Below are positions 1 to 9,734 of a stretch of DNA of 64,000 nt, piece by piece (position 1 is the stretch's first letter; each line of letters begins with the position of its first letter). Position numbers and translations under genes: made by a program. Source of the DNA: Hyphococcus sp. (GTDB lineage: Bacteria > Pseudomonadota > Alphaproteobacteria > Caulobacterales > Parvularculaceae); assembly GCA_028281665.1 (NCBI GenBank), contig JANQJK010000019.1:39856-103855 (forward strand), in the 5' to 3' direction. The notes under the pieces were generated by a model. The model searched no databases. It was given only the letters and a program-made list of their open reading frames with translations, and was not told the origin of the DNA.

Positions 1-270
1 GAGCGGTTGGCGCAGGAAGCCGCGCTGCTCGCCGTCAAGGCGGACGTGCGCGAAGAACTCAACCGGTTGACGGCTCATGTTGACGCTGCGCGATCGTTGC
101 TGAAACGCGGCGGCGCGGTGGGGCGCGAGCTGGATTTCCTGACCCAGGAACTGAACCGCGAAACCAATACGCTGTGTGCGAAAGCGCAGAATATGGACCT
201 GAAGAGAGTGGGGCTCGACCTGAAAAAGGTCATCGATCAACTGCGTGAACAGGTTCAAAACATCGAATAG
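1..270 (+). CDS. yicC: YicC-family protein, C-terminal part (5' end outside window)
   Basis: The reading frame is open from the first base and ends at a TAA at 268-270, so only the last 89 residues are present. They are mostly charged helix and include the segment RELDFLTQELNRETNTLCAK, which is typical of the conserved C-terminal domain (DUF1732) of YicC-like proteins, a family implicated in RNA turnover. The gene lies 9 bp upstream of gmk in the same direction, a very common bacterial pairing that supports the call. Nothing can be said about the N-terminal domain or the promoter. Confidence 0.85.
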   Translation, partial: ERLAQEAALLAVKADVREELNRLTAHVDAARSLLKRGGAVGRELDFLTQELNRETNTLCAKAQNMDLKRVGLDLKKVIDQLREQVQNIE

Positions 271-279
271 GAAAGGCGA

Positions 280-924
280 ATGATCGGCGGCGACCTGAAA
301 GTAGCCCGCAGGGGGCTGATGTTTATCCTGTCGAGCCCCTCGGGGGCCGGCAAGACGACGCTTGCCGACCGGCTTCTTAAAAAAGAAGACCAGATGACCC
401 TGTCGGTCTCCGCGACGACGCGGCCGCGCCGGCCGGGCGAAGCCCATGGTCAGGACTACTATTTCGTTTCCGAGGACGAGTTTTTCCGAATGCGCGACGA
501 AGGCGAGTTTCTCGAATGGGCGAATGTTTTCGGACACTATTACGGAACGCCCCGCGTGCTTGTCGAAAACACTCTGTCAAAAGGACAGGACGTTCTCTTC
601 GACATTGACTGGCAGGGCGCGCAGCAACTGGCGCAGGTCGCTGGCGAGGATGTGGTCAAGGTGTTTATTCTGCCGCCCTCGCGCGAAGAACTGGAGCGGC
701 GTTTGCGCCAGCGCGCCCAGGACACCGAAGAGGTCGTGCAGAAGCGCATGGCCAAAGCCGACGCGGAAATTTCTCACTGGGCGGAATATGACTATGTGAT
801 CGTCAACTACGATCTCGATGAGTCGGAGAAGCTTTTAAGCTCAATCCTGTTCGCCGAGCGTTTGAAGCGCCGTCGCCAGACCGGCCTTTCGCAAATCGTC
901 AAAGGCATGATTCGGGAAGAATAG
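280..924 (+). CDS. gmk: guanylate kinase
   Basis: Guanylate kinase (214 aa, normal family length) phosphorylates GMP or dGMP with ATP in the cytoplasm. The P-loop SSPSGAGKTT is at residues 18-27. It is followed by the GMP-binding region with SVSATTRPRRPGE and the DYYFVSEDEF stretch, and then DIDWQGAQQL. The ATG at 280 lies 9 bp after the YicC-like stop, so the two genes are probably co-transcribed. The start is slightly extended (about a dozen residues before the P-loop strand), and Met14 is a possible alternative. Downstream is a GC-rich hairpin that may act as a terminator. Confidence 0.95.
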   Translation: MIGGDLKVARRGLMFILSSPSGAGKTTLADRLLKKEDQMTLSVSATTRPRRPGEAHGQDYYFVSEDEFFRMRDEGEFLEWANVFGHYYGTPRVLVENTLSKGQDVLFDIDWQGAQQLAQVAGEDVVKVFILPPSREELERRLRQRAQDTEEVVQKRMAKADAEISHWAEYDYVIVNYDLDESEKLLSSILFAERLKRRRQTGLSQIVKGMIREE

Positions 925-933
925 CGGATCATT

Positions 934-984
934 CCTCCTCCCCCGCTTGCGGGGGAGGTGTCAGCGAAGCTGACGGAGGGGGTG
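934..984 (+). repeat. Left hairpin repeat unit flanking a nuclease pseudogene
   Basis: Two adjacent perfect hairpins are visible. The first has an 8-bp stem, 937-944 pairing with 951-958, and a 6-nt loop. The second has a 6-bp stem, 960-965 with 969-974, and a GAA loop. A ggaggggg run closes the unit. The unit recurs in inverted orientation at 1735-1810. GC-rich units of this kind (cctccccc ... gacggaggggg) occur between genes in many alphaproteobacteria. The first hairpin may also end gmk transcription, although no T-run follows. Confidence 0.7.
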
Positions 985-1008
985 TAATCTGGAAGTTTAT
1001 TTCCTAAA

Positions 1009-1726
1009 GTGATTGTCGTGACGACACCGAAAGAAACCATACCGGATGAAATTAAACGCCTGGCCGAGAAAAGTGGTGGCGCTGTACCGGCAGAAAGAGA
1101 TTTGCACGTGAACTGGTATCGCAGAAAGCGAATGGTACGGCGTGCATTGGGCTCGCTGGAGTGACGCCATAATTGAGGCGGGTTTTCGACCGAACACCAA
1201 ACAGCAAAAATCTTCTTCGGATGAAATGCTTAGGCATTTCGCAGAATCAATTAGGCATTTCGAGAAAATTCCCTCGGAAGGCGATCTTCGAATCTATGCA
1301 CGTAAGAAAAATGGGTTTCCCGCCTACTCGACATTCAAAAGTCACTTTGGAAGTAAGGCGGGGACAGTTACAGCGCTTTTAGGCTGGCTGAAAGGCAACA
1401 AAGATTACGAAGATATTCTTCCTTACGTCCCGGAAGAAGCGAACACTGCTGAAGTGGTTAGTCCGACGTTGGAAGGTTTGGTTTATCTTCTCTAATCAGG
1501 AGCTTTCTATAAAGTTGGTCGAAGCGATAATGTTGAGCGCAGGGTGAAAGAAATTAATGTTGCATTGCCCGAAGAGGTTGTGCTCGTTCATGCCATTCGA
1601 ACTGACGATCCCGCCGGCATAGAAGCATACTGGCATCGCCGCTTTGCAGATAAGCGTGCAAACGGCGAGTGGTTCAAACTCGCGGGCTTAGATATAAAGG
1701 CCTTCAAGCGCAGAAAGTTTCAATAA
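1009..1726 (+). pseudogene. decayed GIY-YIG nuclease gene with homing-endonuclease-type repeats
   Basis: Three in-order fragments together match one GIY-YIG family protein. Fragment one (GTG at 1009 or 1018 to about 1101) reads VTTPKETIPDEIKRLAEKSG. After a net two-base loss (or one-base gain) between 1099 and 1115 the frame resumes with GIAESEWYGVHWARWSDAI and continues to 1492. An in-frame TAA at 1493-1495 then interrupts [15 protein letters not shown], where a lysine codon (AAA) would be expected. The same frame continues to 1726 with the rest of the nuclease fold: YKVG, ERR, then [10 protein letters not shown] with the probable catalytic Glu, and GEWFKL. The family call rests on pattern recognition. 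At least two lesions make it a pseudogene unless they are sequencing errors. It lies between inverted hairpin repeats. Confidence 0.75.
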
Positions 1727-1734
1727 TAGCGATG

Positions 1735-1810
1735 CCCCCTCCGTCCGCTTCGCGGACACGTCGATTGGGGTTGGGGCCCCAATCGACCCCATAAATGGGG
1801 GAGGGGAGGA
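1735..1810 (-). repeat. Right hairpin repeat unit, inverted relative to the left unit
   Basis: This unit reads ccccctcc, then a 6-bp hairpin (1743-1748 with 1752-1757, TTC loop), then an 11-bp perfect stem (1760-1770 with 1777-1787, loop ttgggg), then gggggaggggagg. Its order and arms mirror the left unit at 934-984 on the opposite strand, with an extra hairpin inserted. Together the two units bracket the nuclease remnant. The long stem lies between the pseudogene and the convergent greA and could terminate transcription of either one. Confidence 0.65.
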
Positions 1811-1824
1811 ATAAGCTTCCGCCT

Positions 1825-2298
1825 TCATTTGTAAACCAGTTGTGCGATTTCGAAGGAGCGTGCGCCGCCGGGTGCAGCGACCTCAACGCTGTCGCCAACG
1901 GACTTGCCGATGACGCCGCGGGCGATTGGCGAACTGACGGAAATCTTCTGCTGTTTCACATCGGCCTCGTGTTCGCCGACGATCTGCCAGACTTTCTCTT
2001 CCTCGGTGTCTTCGTCGATAAGCGTCACCGTGGCGCCGAACTTCACGGTGTCGCCGTTCAGCTTGGCCACATCGATGACTTCCGCGCGGGTGATCTTGTC
2101 CTCAATTTCGAGGATCTGGCTCTCAATCCAGCCCTGACGGTCCTTGGCGGTGTGATACTCTGCATTTTCGGAGAGGTCGCCATGGGCGCGCGCTTCCGCA
2201 ATCGCCTGGATCACCGCAGGACGTTCCTCGTTTTTCAGCTTTTTCAGGTCCGTTTCCAGTTGCTGGAAACCGCTCATTGTCATTGGGACCTTTTCCAT
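1825..2298 (-). CDS. greA: transcription elongation factor GreA
   Basis: GreA (157 aa, canonical length) rescues backtracked RNA polymerase by stimulating transcript cleavage in the secondary channel. The N-terminal coiled coil is clear: [20 protein letters not shown], then [17 protein letters not shown] with the acidic tip residues. The C-terminal FKBP-like domain ends with [18 protein letters not shown]. It lies downstream of carB on the same strand, as in many alphaproteobacteria, but here an M13 peptidase gene sits between them. A 230-bp spacer precedes it, so it may have its own promoter. Confidence 0.95.
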   Translation of the reverse strand: MEKVPMTMSGFQQLETDLKKLKNEERPAVIQAIAEARAHGDLSENAEYHTAKDRQGWIESQILEIEDKITRAEVIDVAKLNGDTVKFGATVTLIDEDTEEEKVWQIVGEHEADVKQQKISVSSPIARGVIGKSVGDSVEVAAPGGARSFEIAQLVYK

Positions 2299-2528
2299 TG
2301 GGTCGCCTTCCTCTGCTTAATCCGCCTGAAATCCGCTCCGACCCGCCCCGTCTGGGAACGCCGAAGCAAAAAAAGAGCGCGGCTGCGGCGGGTTGCGCCG
2401 CGGCCGTCGCTTCAGGCAAGAGCGGAGACATATAGGCTCCGCTCCGATATTTCAATATATTTTCAGTCTCGAAAGAGCATGAAAAATTCGGAAGCCTAGT
2501 AAATTCAATAGGTTACCGAGATCGCCGT

Positions 2529-4580
2529 TCACCAAATCCGGACCCGGTCCGCCGGCGCCAAGTATAGATCGTCGTCTTCAGTAACGCCGAATGCGTCGTA
2601 CCAGGCGTCGAGGTTCCGGACGACGCCGTTCACCCGATATTTCGGCGGGCTGTGGGGATCGGTTACGAGACGTCGACGGGTTTCGTCTTCCCGGGCCTTG
2701 GCGCGCCAGACCTGCGCCCAGCCGAGGAAGAAGCGTTGATCTCCGGTCAGGCCGTCGATTACCGGCGCTTCCCCGGCGCAGCAGGCGTCAAGATGGCGTT
2801 GATAGGCGGCGTGACCCATCTGCAATCCGCCGAGATCGCCAATGTTCTCGCCCATGGTCAGCGTGCCGTTGATGTTGAGGCCCTCAACCGGCTCATAGGC
2901 GTCGTATTGTGCGCCGAGCACATCGGCTTTCGCCTGAAAGCGCTCATTGGCCGCTTCCGTCCACCAGTCGCGGATACGGCCTTTCTCGTCGAACCGGCGG
3001 CCCTGATCGTCGAAGCCATGTCCGATCTCGTGTCCGATCACCGCGCCGATGGCGCCGTAGTTCACCGCGGCGTCCGCGTTCGGATCGAAGAACGGCGGTT
3101 GCAGGATGCCCGCCGGAAACGTGATCTGATTGAGCAGCGGGCTGTAGGACGCGTTCACGGTCTGTGGCGGATACGGCCAGAGATCGCGGTCAACAGGTCC
3201 GTCCAGGCGCTTCAGCTGTTCGTTCCATTGGAACTCCCGGACGGCAAACGTATTTTCGATCAATGCGCCCGGTTTGATTTCAAGCGGCGCATAATCGATC
3301 CACTTCTCCGTAAAGCCGATCCTCGGCTCGAAGGTTGAAAGTTTGAGCAACGCCTGCGCGCGCGTTTCATCGTCCATCCATTCATTGTTCCGCAGGCGCT
3401 CTTCAAATGCGGCGACCAGGTTGTCGACCAGCGTTTGCATTTGCGCCTTGTAGTCTGCCGGGAAGTGGCGATCGACGTATATCTGTCCAACGGCTTCGCC
3501 GATGCCGCCATTGACGATCTGAACGCCGCGCTTCCAGCGCTCTCGCTGTTCTTCCGTGCCGCGCAGTGTTTTGCCGAAGAACTCGAACGACGCTTCGTCG
3601 AAGGCGCTCGAAAGACGGCTTGCGTTATTGTTGATCAAGTGGAATGCGAGATAGTCCTTGACGACGTTGAGGGGCGTTTCCGCGAACAGTTCGCCGGCGG
3701 CCTTGATGGCGGAAGGCTGCGCCACGACAAAAGTCTCCACCGCGGAGAGGCCGGATTCTTCAAGAACAATATCCCAGTTGAAATCGGGCGCCGTCGCTTT
3801 CAGCTCGTCCTGGCTCATCGGGTTGTAGATTTTCTGGATGTTGCGGGAATCCTCCGCGCTCCAGTGTACTTCCGCCAACGCTGTCTCAAGGGCAATCACG
3901 GCGTCGGCGCGGGCGCCTGCGTTTTCGAGGCCTGCAAGCGACAGAACTTTTGTTACGTAGACATCATACGCGTCCCGGTACCGGTCAAACTTTTCGTCAT
4001 CTTTCATGTAATAGTCGCGATCCGGCATGCCGAGACCGGACTGACCGACAAATACGATGTACCGCGTCGTATCCGCAGGGTCGGGAATAATGCCGCCGCC
4101 GAATGGCGCGTCTCCGTGAAGACTGGCGTAGGCGCGGTTGAGATCTTCCTGTGAGCTGATGGCGAAGATCTTCTCAAGGTGACCGGCAATCGGCGCCGCC
4201 CCTTTCTCGTTCAACGCATCGATATTCATCCAGGAGGCGTAATAGTCGCCGACTTTCTGTTCCAGGGATCCGGGCGCCGCATCCGTTGCCACAAGTTCTT
4301 CGACAATGGCGCGCACGTCCGCTTCCGCGTCGAGGCGCAGTTGATCGAACATGCCGTAGCGGGAAAGGTCGGCTGGGATCGCCGTATTCGCAAGCCACGT
4401 TCCGTTTGCATATTCTGCAAAATCATCGCCCGGCTTTACGGACAGATCCCGTTGATCAAGCTCGACGCCCCAGGCGCCGAGTTCGGCCGTCGGTTCCGCC
4501 GGCAGCGTCGTGCAGGCGTTGAGCGCAACCGCGCCAAGTATTGCGAGGCTTGCCGCCCCCGGTCTGCGTTTCAGTTTCAT
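2529..4580 (-). CDS. M13-family (neprilysin-like) zinc metallopeptidase, lipoprotein
   Basis: This 683-aa protein has an N-terminal lipoprotein signal with lipobox LNAC (Cys23), so it is probably anchored in the envelope facing the periplasm. The M13 hallmarks are complete: the substrate-binding NASY at 476-479, zinc motif HEIGH at 517-521 and the third-ligand segment ENIGD at 578-582. The C-terminus (YRVNG, then NLDAWYDAF) is also typical. M13 enzymes cleave oligopeptides; the substrate here is unknown. It lies between carB and greA on the same strand, 125 bp after carB, an unusual position with no obvious functional link to either gene. Confidence 0.9.
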   Translation of the reverse strand: MKLKRRPGAASLAILGAVALNACTTLPAEPTAELGAWGVELDQRDLSVKPGDDFAEYANGTWLANTAIPADLSRYGMFDQLRLDAEADVRAIVEELVATDAAPGSLEQKVGDYYASWMNIDALNEKGAAPIAGHLEKIFAISSQEDLNRAYASLHGDAPFGGGIIPDPADTTRYIVFVGQSGLGMPDRDYYMKDDEKFDRYRDAYDVYVTKVLSLAGLENAGARADAVIALETALAEVHWSAEDSRNIQKIYNPMSQDELKATAPDFNWDIVLEESGLSAVETFVVAQPSAIKAAGELFAETPLNVVKDYLAFHLINNNASRLSSAFDEASFEFFGKTLRGTEEQRERWKRGVQIVNGGIGEAVGQIYVDRHFPADYKAQMQTLVDNLVAAFEERLRNNEWMDDETRAQALLKLSTFEPRIGFTEKWIDYAPLEIKPGALIENTFAVREFQWNEQLKRLDGPVDRDLWPYPPQTVNASYSPLLNQITFPAGILQPPFFDPNADAAVNYGAIGAVIGHEIGHGFDDQGRRFDEKGRIRDWWTEAANERFQAKADVLGAQYDAYEPVEGLNINGTLTMGENIGDLGGLQMGHAAYQRHLDACCAGEAPVIDGLTGDQRFFLGWAQVWRAKAREDETRRRLVTDPHSPPKYRVNGVVRNLDAWYDAFGVTEDDDLYLAPADRVRIW

Positions 4581-4705
4581 GGATTATGCCCCTTCGCATT
4601 CCAGATATGCCAATGCGCGTCGTCCCCCTCGCATCCGGCGGTGGCGGAAATCATAGCGGACCGGGGACAGCGGTGAAACACGGAGCGCCGCGCCGGGCAG
4701 GCGTT

Positions 4706-7700
4706 TTATCGCTTAAAATAGGATTGCAGCGGGGCGACTTCGACGCCGCCGGCGCGCAGTGCTTCAATGGCGCGAACGGCGGCGCGGGCGCCGGCCGCTG
4801 TCGTAATGCACGGAATTTTCTGGGCGAGGGCGGTCGTGCGAATGGACCGCGAATCCTTGATCGCCTGCGCGCCTTCCGTCGTATTGAACACAAGCTGAAC
4901 GTCGCCGTTTTTCAGCGCGTCGACAATATGCGGGCGCCCTTCGAGGACTTTGTTGACGACCTCGACGTCAAGGTTGCGGGATTTGAAAAACTCCGCCGTG
5001 CCGCGGGTCGCGATGATGGTGAAACCCATCTCCAGAAGCTTCTCGGCGGCCGGGGCCATTGCGTCCTTGTCCGCGTTCTTCAATGAAATGAAGACACGTC
5101 CCTCAAGCGGCATGTGGGCGCCGGCCGCGATCAGGCTTTTGAGGCGCGCCTTTGCAAATCCGGCGTCAATGCCCATGACTTCGCCCGTCGATCGCATCTC
5201 CGGCCCCAGCACCGTATCGACGCCGGGAAACCGTGAGAACGGGAAGACGACTTCCTTCACGGACATGTGCGCCGGCGTTGTTGTCGGCAGCGCCATCCTG
5301 GAGAGTTTTTCTCCCGCCATTACTTTCGCCGCAATGCGCGCGATCGGCAGGCCCGTTGATTTTGCGACGAATGGCGCCGTGCGCGATGCGCGCGGATTGA
5401 CTTCCAGTATATAGATTACGTCGTCCTTGATCGCATACTGAACATTCATCAGACCGACGACGCCGAGCGCCCTGGCGAGGGAAACAGTCTGCTCCTCAAG
5501 CGCGGCGACCGTCTCGTCGGAGAGCGTGTATGGCGGCAGCGAACAGGCGCTGTCGCCCGAGTGAACGCCGGCTTCCTCAATGTGCTCCATCACGCCGGCG
5601 ATAAAAACATCATCGCCGTCGCAGATGGCGTCCACATCGACCTCGACGGCGTTCTGAAGATACTGGTCGAGAAGAAGCGGTTCCTTATCGCTGATTTCGA
5701 TCTGCGCCGTGGCAAGGTAATGGCGCAGTCCCGCCTCGTCGCGCACGATCTCCATTGCTCGCCCGCCCAAGACATAGGAAGGCCGCGTCACCAGCGGATA
5801 GCCAACGGACTCAGCAATCTCGGCGGCGGCCTCGCGGGTCGGCGCGGTGGCGTTCCTCGGCTGCTTCAGGCCAAGGTCGTTGACGAGCTTTTGAAACCGC
5901 TCCCGGTCTTCCGCGAGATCGATGGCGTCCGAGGGCGTTCCGAGAATGGGAACGTTTTCGGCGTCGAGCGTGTTCGCAAGTTTCAGGGGCGTCTGTCCGC
6001 CATACTGGACGATGACGCCCAAGAGCGTGCCGGCCTGCCGTTCGGCGTCGACGATTTCGAGAACGTCCTCGGCGGTGAGCGGTTCGAAATACAATCGGTC
6101 TGATGTGTCGTAATCGGTTGAGACTGTCTCCGGATTGCAGTTCACCATGACCGACTCGACATCGATATCGGCAAGCGCAAAGGCGGCGTGACAACAGCAA
6201 TAGTCAAATTCGATGCCTTGTCCGATGCGGTTGGGGCCGCCGCCGAGAATGATAACCTTCTTCCGATCCGACGGGCGCGATTCGCATTCAACAGCGTCAC
6301 CGTAAGGCGGTTCGTAGGCGGAATACATATAGGGCGTCTTCGCCGCGAACTCCGCCGCGCAGGTGTCGACGCGTTTGTAAATCGGTCTGACGCCGCGTTC
6401 GCGTCGGAACTCGCGCACTTCTTTTTCGTCGCCGTCGCATAATTGCGCCAGCCGTTTGTCGGAAAAGCCCATGGCTTTAAGTCGTCGCAAGACCGCCGCG
6501 TCGCTGGGCAGTCCTTCCGCGGCGACCGTTTGTTCCGCGACGATGATTTCCTCGATGCGGTCAAGGAACCACGGATCATACTGGGTGATGGCGCGAACCT
6601 GCTCTATTGGCAGACCATGCCGGATGGCCTGAGCCGTGACGCGCAGACGGTCTGGCGTCGGCGCGGCGAGGGCGGCGCGGAAAGCGTTGGCGTCGTCGCT
6701 TTCGCCAAGCCCCGGAATCTCGATGGGATCGAGGCCGCACAGATCGGTTTCGAGCGAGCGCATGGCTTTCTGCATGGACTCTGCAAATGTGCGTCCGATG
6801 GCCATGGCTTCGCCGACTGACTTCATGGCCGTGGAGAGCATCGGTTCCGCGCCCGGAAACTTTTCGAACGCAAAGCGCGGAATTTTTGTGACAACGTAAT
6901 CGATAGTCGGCTCAAAGGCTGCCGGCGTCGCGCCGGTGATGTCGTTGTCCAGTTCGTCAAGCGTGTAGCCGACGGCGAGTTTGGCCGCGATCCGTGCGAT
7001 CGGAAAGCCGGTCGCTTTGGACGCAAGGGCCGACGAGCGGGATACGCGCGGGTTCATTTCGATAACGACGAGCCGGCCGTCGTCTGGATTAACGGCGAAC
7101 TGAACGTTGGAGCCGCCGGTTTCGACGCCGATCTCGCGCATGACCGCAATGGATGCGTTACGCATAATCTGAAATTCTTTGTCGGTCAGCGTCAGTGCGG
7201 GCGCGACGGTGATCGAGTCGCCGGTGTGGACGCCCATAGGATCGACATTCTCGATGGAGCAGATGATGACGCAGTTATCCACCTTGTCGCGGACCACCTC
7301 CATCTCGAATTCCTTCCACCCGAGGAGGCTTTCGTCGATCAGCACCTGCCCGACGGGAGACGCGTCGATCCCGGTACGGATGTAATACTCGAATTCTTCG
7401 CGGTTGTAGGCGACGCCCCCGCCGGTTCCGCCCAGTGTAAAGGCGGGGCGAATAATCGCCGGCAGGCCGATGTCGTCGATCACGTGCAGGGCTTCGGCAA
7501 TCCCGCTTGCACGGTCATAGCCGATGATCTGGCCGTCGTCGTCCTTTATCGGCGGCGATGACGCGATGGCGGAGCGGGGGTTTTCGAGGCCGATTTTTTC
7601 CATTGCGGCGCGAAACTTTTCGCGGTCTTCGGCCTTTTCGATAACGTCGGCGCGGGCGCCGATCATCTCCACGCCATGCTTTTCAAGAACGCCGGACTGC

Positions 7701-8008
7701 TCCAGCTCCAGCGCGCAATTCAGCGCCGTCTGTCCGCCCATGGTCGGCAGGAGCGCGTCGGGTTTTTCGCGCTCGATAATTTTTTCCACAAACTCCGGGG
7801 TGATCGGCTCGATATAGGTGGCGTCGGCAAGCTCCGGATCCGTCATGATCGTTGCCGGATTGGAGTTGACCAGAATGACGCGGAAGCCTTCCTCCTTGAG
7901 TGCTTTCACGGCCTGGACGCCGGAGTAGTCAAATTCGCAGGCCTGCCCGATGACGATGGGCCCGGCGCCAATGATCAGGATGGAGGATAAATCGCTGCGT
8001 TTTGGCAT
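4706..8008 (-). CDS. carB: carbamoyl-phosphate synthase large subunit
   Basis: CarB (1100 aa, normal length) makes carbamoyl phosphate from bicarbonate, ammonia and two ATP for arginine and pyrimidine synthesis. The two homologous ATP-grasp halves are evident: the N-terminal half begins [20 protein letters not shown] and the second, near residue 565, begins [21 protein letters not shown]. Glycine-rich ATP loops (TLGGTGGG) and metal-binding ENPR-like segments ([26 protein letters not shown]) are intact. The C-terminal MGS-like allosteric domain is present. The small subunit carA is not adjacent but about 5.7 kb away on the same strand, with six genes between them. Confidence 0.97.
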   Translation of the reverse strand: MPKRSDLSSILIIGAGPIVIGQACEFDYSGVQAVKALKEEGFRVILVNSNPATIMTDPELADATYIEPITPEFVEKIIEREKPDALLPTMGGQTALNCALELEQSGVLEKHGVEMIGARADVIEKAEDREKFRAAMEKIGLENPRSAIASSPPIKDDDGQIIGYDRASGIAEALHVIDDIGLPAIIRPAFTLGGTGGGVAYNREEFEYYIRTGIDASPVGQVLIDESLLGWKEFEMEVVRDKVDNCVIICSIENVDPMGVHTGDSITVAPALTLTDKEFQIMRNASIAVMREIGVETGGSNVQFAVNPDDGRLVVIEMNPRVSRSSALASKATGFPIARIAAKLAVGYTLDELDNDITGATPAAFEPTIDYVVTKIPRFAFEKFPGAEPMLSTAMKSVGEAMAIGRTFAESMQKAMRSLETDLCGLDPIEIPGLGESDDANAFRAALAAPTPDRLRVTAQAIRHGLPIEQVRAITQYDPWFLDRIEEIIVAEQTVAAEGLPSDAAVLRRLKAMGFSDKRLAQLCDGDEKEVREFRRERGVRPIYKRVDTCAAEFAAKTPYMYSAYEPPYGDAVECESRPSDRKKVIILGGGPNRIGQGIEFDYCCCHAAFALADIDVESVMVNCNPETVSTDYDTSDRLYFEPLTAEDVLEIVDAERQAGTLLGVIVQYGGQTPLKLANTLDAENVPILGTPSDAIDLAEDRERFQKLVNDLGLKQPRNATAPTREAAAEIAESVGYPLVTRPSYVLGGRAMEIVRDEAGLRHYLATAQIEISDKEPLLLDQYLQNAVEVDVDAICDGDDVFIAGVMEHIEEAGVHSGDSACSLPPYTLSDETVAALEEQTVSLARALGVVGLMNVQYAIKDDVIYILEVNPRASRTAPFVAKSTGLPIARIAAKVMAGEKLSRMALPTTTPAHMSVKEVVFPFSRFPGVDTVLGPEMRSTGEVMGIDAGFAKARLKSLIAAGAHMPLEGRVFISLKNADKDAMAPAAEKLLEMGFTIIATRGTAEFFKSRNLDVEVVNKVLEGRPHIVDALKNGDVQLVFNTTEGAQAIKDSRSIRTTALAQKIPCITTAAGARAAVRAIEALRAGGVEVAPLQSYFKR

Positions 8009-8214
8009 CTCTACTCGCGCGCAATCTCGCCTTCAGCGCACCGTATCAGGCGGCGCGCGTCGCGCGAGGGAATCAATTGTCGATTAAAGCGGTGTCTTAG
8101 GTGAAGCGTTCGCAAAGGGAAAGCCCTTTTGCGCTGTAATTCTCGGACTTTCGCTTGACAACCGGTCGCATGCCTTACAACCCGGTCTTATAGGGAGACA
8201 TAGGGCGGGCAGCG

Positions 8215-9564
8215 ATGACCAAAAAAGACGCGTCCCAATCTAGGGCCATTGTGGCCGGCGCCGGCATTGGGGGCCTAGCGGCCGCCGCCGCGGCGGCCAA
8301 GTATTTCGACGAGGTGTTGCTTTTTGAAAAGGACCCGACGCCGGAACGCCGCTCTGCGCGGCCCGGCGTCGCGCAGGGACGCCACACGCACCTGATGCTG
8401 CGCGGGGGCGCGGCGGCGCTCGATTCGCTTTTGCCGGGTTTTTCGGACGACATGGCCGGGGCGGGGGCGGCGGTTTATGACGTTGGCGCTGACTTCCCGG
8501 TGTTCGATTATAACTCATGGCGGTCGCGCTTTCGCCATGACGTGCCGATGCAGATCATGAGCCGGCCGGCGCTGGAGCATCTGTTATGCGATAGGGTCAC
8601 GCGCCTCGATAATGTTTCGATCCGTCATCGGGAAAGCGTCGAAAGCATTGTTCTTGAAAATGGCGAAGTGCGCGGCGTTCGGCTGAAGGGGCGCGACGGC
8701 GCAGAGACATTGAGCGCCGATTTCGTTGTCGACGCCCGCGGGCGCAGCGGCGCCCTGGCGCGCGATCTGGCGGCGGCCGGTTATGGCGATACGCCGGAAA
8801 CCGTAATCGGCATCGACATGACGTACTCCTCGGGCCACTTTCGTCTGCCGCGACCGGCGGGCGATACGGATAAGGCGATGCTTTTCCGCTGCGATCCGCC
8901 CGGCACGCGTTTTGGCTTGATTACCGCCATTGAGGACGGCGAATGGTCGGTCACGCTGGCGGGCCGCGGCGAGGATGCGCCGCCGACGGATCTCTCCGGA
9001 TTTTTTGCCTATGCAAAAAGTTTTGACACGGATCGTTTTTACGAATTCATCAAAGACGGCGAACTTGTCGGCGATTTGCACCGGTACAAGAAGCCGAAAG
9101 CGGTTTGGCGCCGGTTTGATCAGTTGAACGAATTCCCCGCGCGACTTGCGCCGATAGGCGACGTGATCACCAGCTTCAATCCGATTTTTGCGCAAGGCAT
9201 GACAGTCGCGGCGCTTCAGGCGGTGGCATTGTCGGAGACATTATCCGATCACGCCGCAAACGATGGCGGTTTCTTCCGCGCCTATATCGACAAGGCCCTC
9301 GTTGCGAGCGAAAGCGCCTGGCGCCTCGCAGCGCTCACCGACTTCGCCTATCCCCAGGTTACGGGCGAAGCGCCGCCCGACGTAGAGACGTTTTCGCAAC
9401 TGACCCACGCGGTAAAGCTCGTGGCTGATGAAAACCCTGCCGTTCAGCGAACGTTCCTCAAGGTCATTCACATGGAGGAGCCGGAAACGGTTCTTCAGAC
9501 GCCGGAAATCATGGCCCTTGTGATGCAGAAACTTGGCGAGCTGAATGCATCTTCGGGCGTTTGA
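8215..9564 (+). CDS. FAD-dependent oxidoreductase of the hydroxylase / geranylgeranyl-reductase type
   Basis: This 449-aa flavoprotein has an N-terminal dinucleotide-binding GAGIGG at residues 15-20 with an acidic residue (EK) at the end of the second strand. It also has an internal DARGRSG-type motif, and a second FAD motif, GD at 315-316 followed by NPIFAQGMTVAALQA. This layout matches the PHBH / geranylgeranyl-reductase superfamily. No substrate-specific motif was recognised and no membrane segment is obvious. It is divergent from carB across 206 bp and is followed by two secreted proteins, so the context gives no clue to the substrate. Confidence 0.8.
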   Translation: MTKKDASQSRAIVAGAGIGGLAAAAAAAKYFDEVLLFEKDPTPERRSARPGVAQGRHTHLMLRGGAAALDSLLPGFSDDMAGAGAAVYDVGADFPVFDYNSWRSRFRHDVPMQIMSRPALEHLLCDRVTRLDNVSIRHRESVESIVLENGEVRGVRLKGRDGAETLSADFVVDARGRSGALARDLAAAGYGDTPETVIGIDMTYSSGHFRLPRPAGDTDKAMLFRCDPPGTRFGLITAIEDGEWSVTLAGRGEDAPPTDLSGFFAYAKSFDTDRFYEFIKDGELVGDLHRYKKPKAVWRRFDQLNEFPARLAPIGDVITSFNPIFAQGMTVAALQAVALSETLSDHAANDGGFFRAYIDKALVASESAWRLAALTDFAYPQVTGEAPPDVETFSQLTHAVKLVADENPAVQRTFLKVIHMEEPETVLQTPEIMALVMQKLGELNASSGV

Positions 9565-9734
9565 CATAAAACCAAAAGGTTTCGTATAAAAAGCAGACCG
9601 CACCCCGTTGTCTAACCAAAGTTTTAGCTCCCGTTCACCGATCATTCGCTGATGCGGCGTTCGTTCGCGTCGCTTCGTATGCTAGTCTGCGAGCGTCGAA
9701 CGAATCCTGCGGACAACCAATTCGGGAGAGAGTT

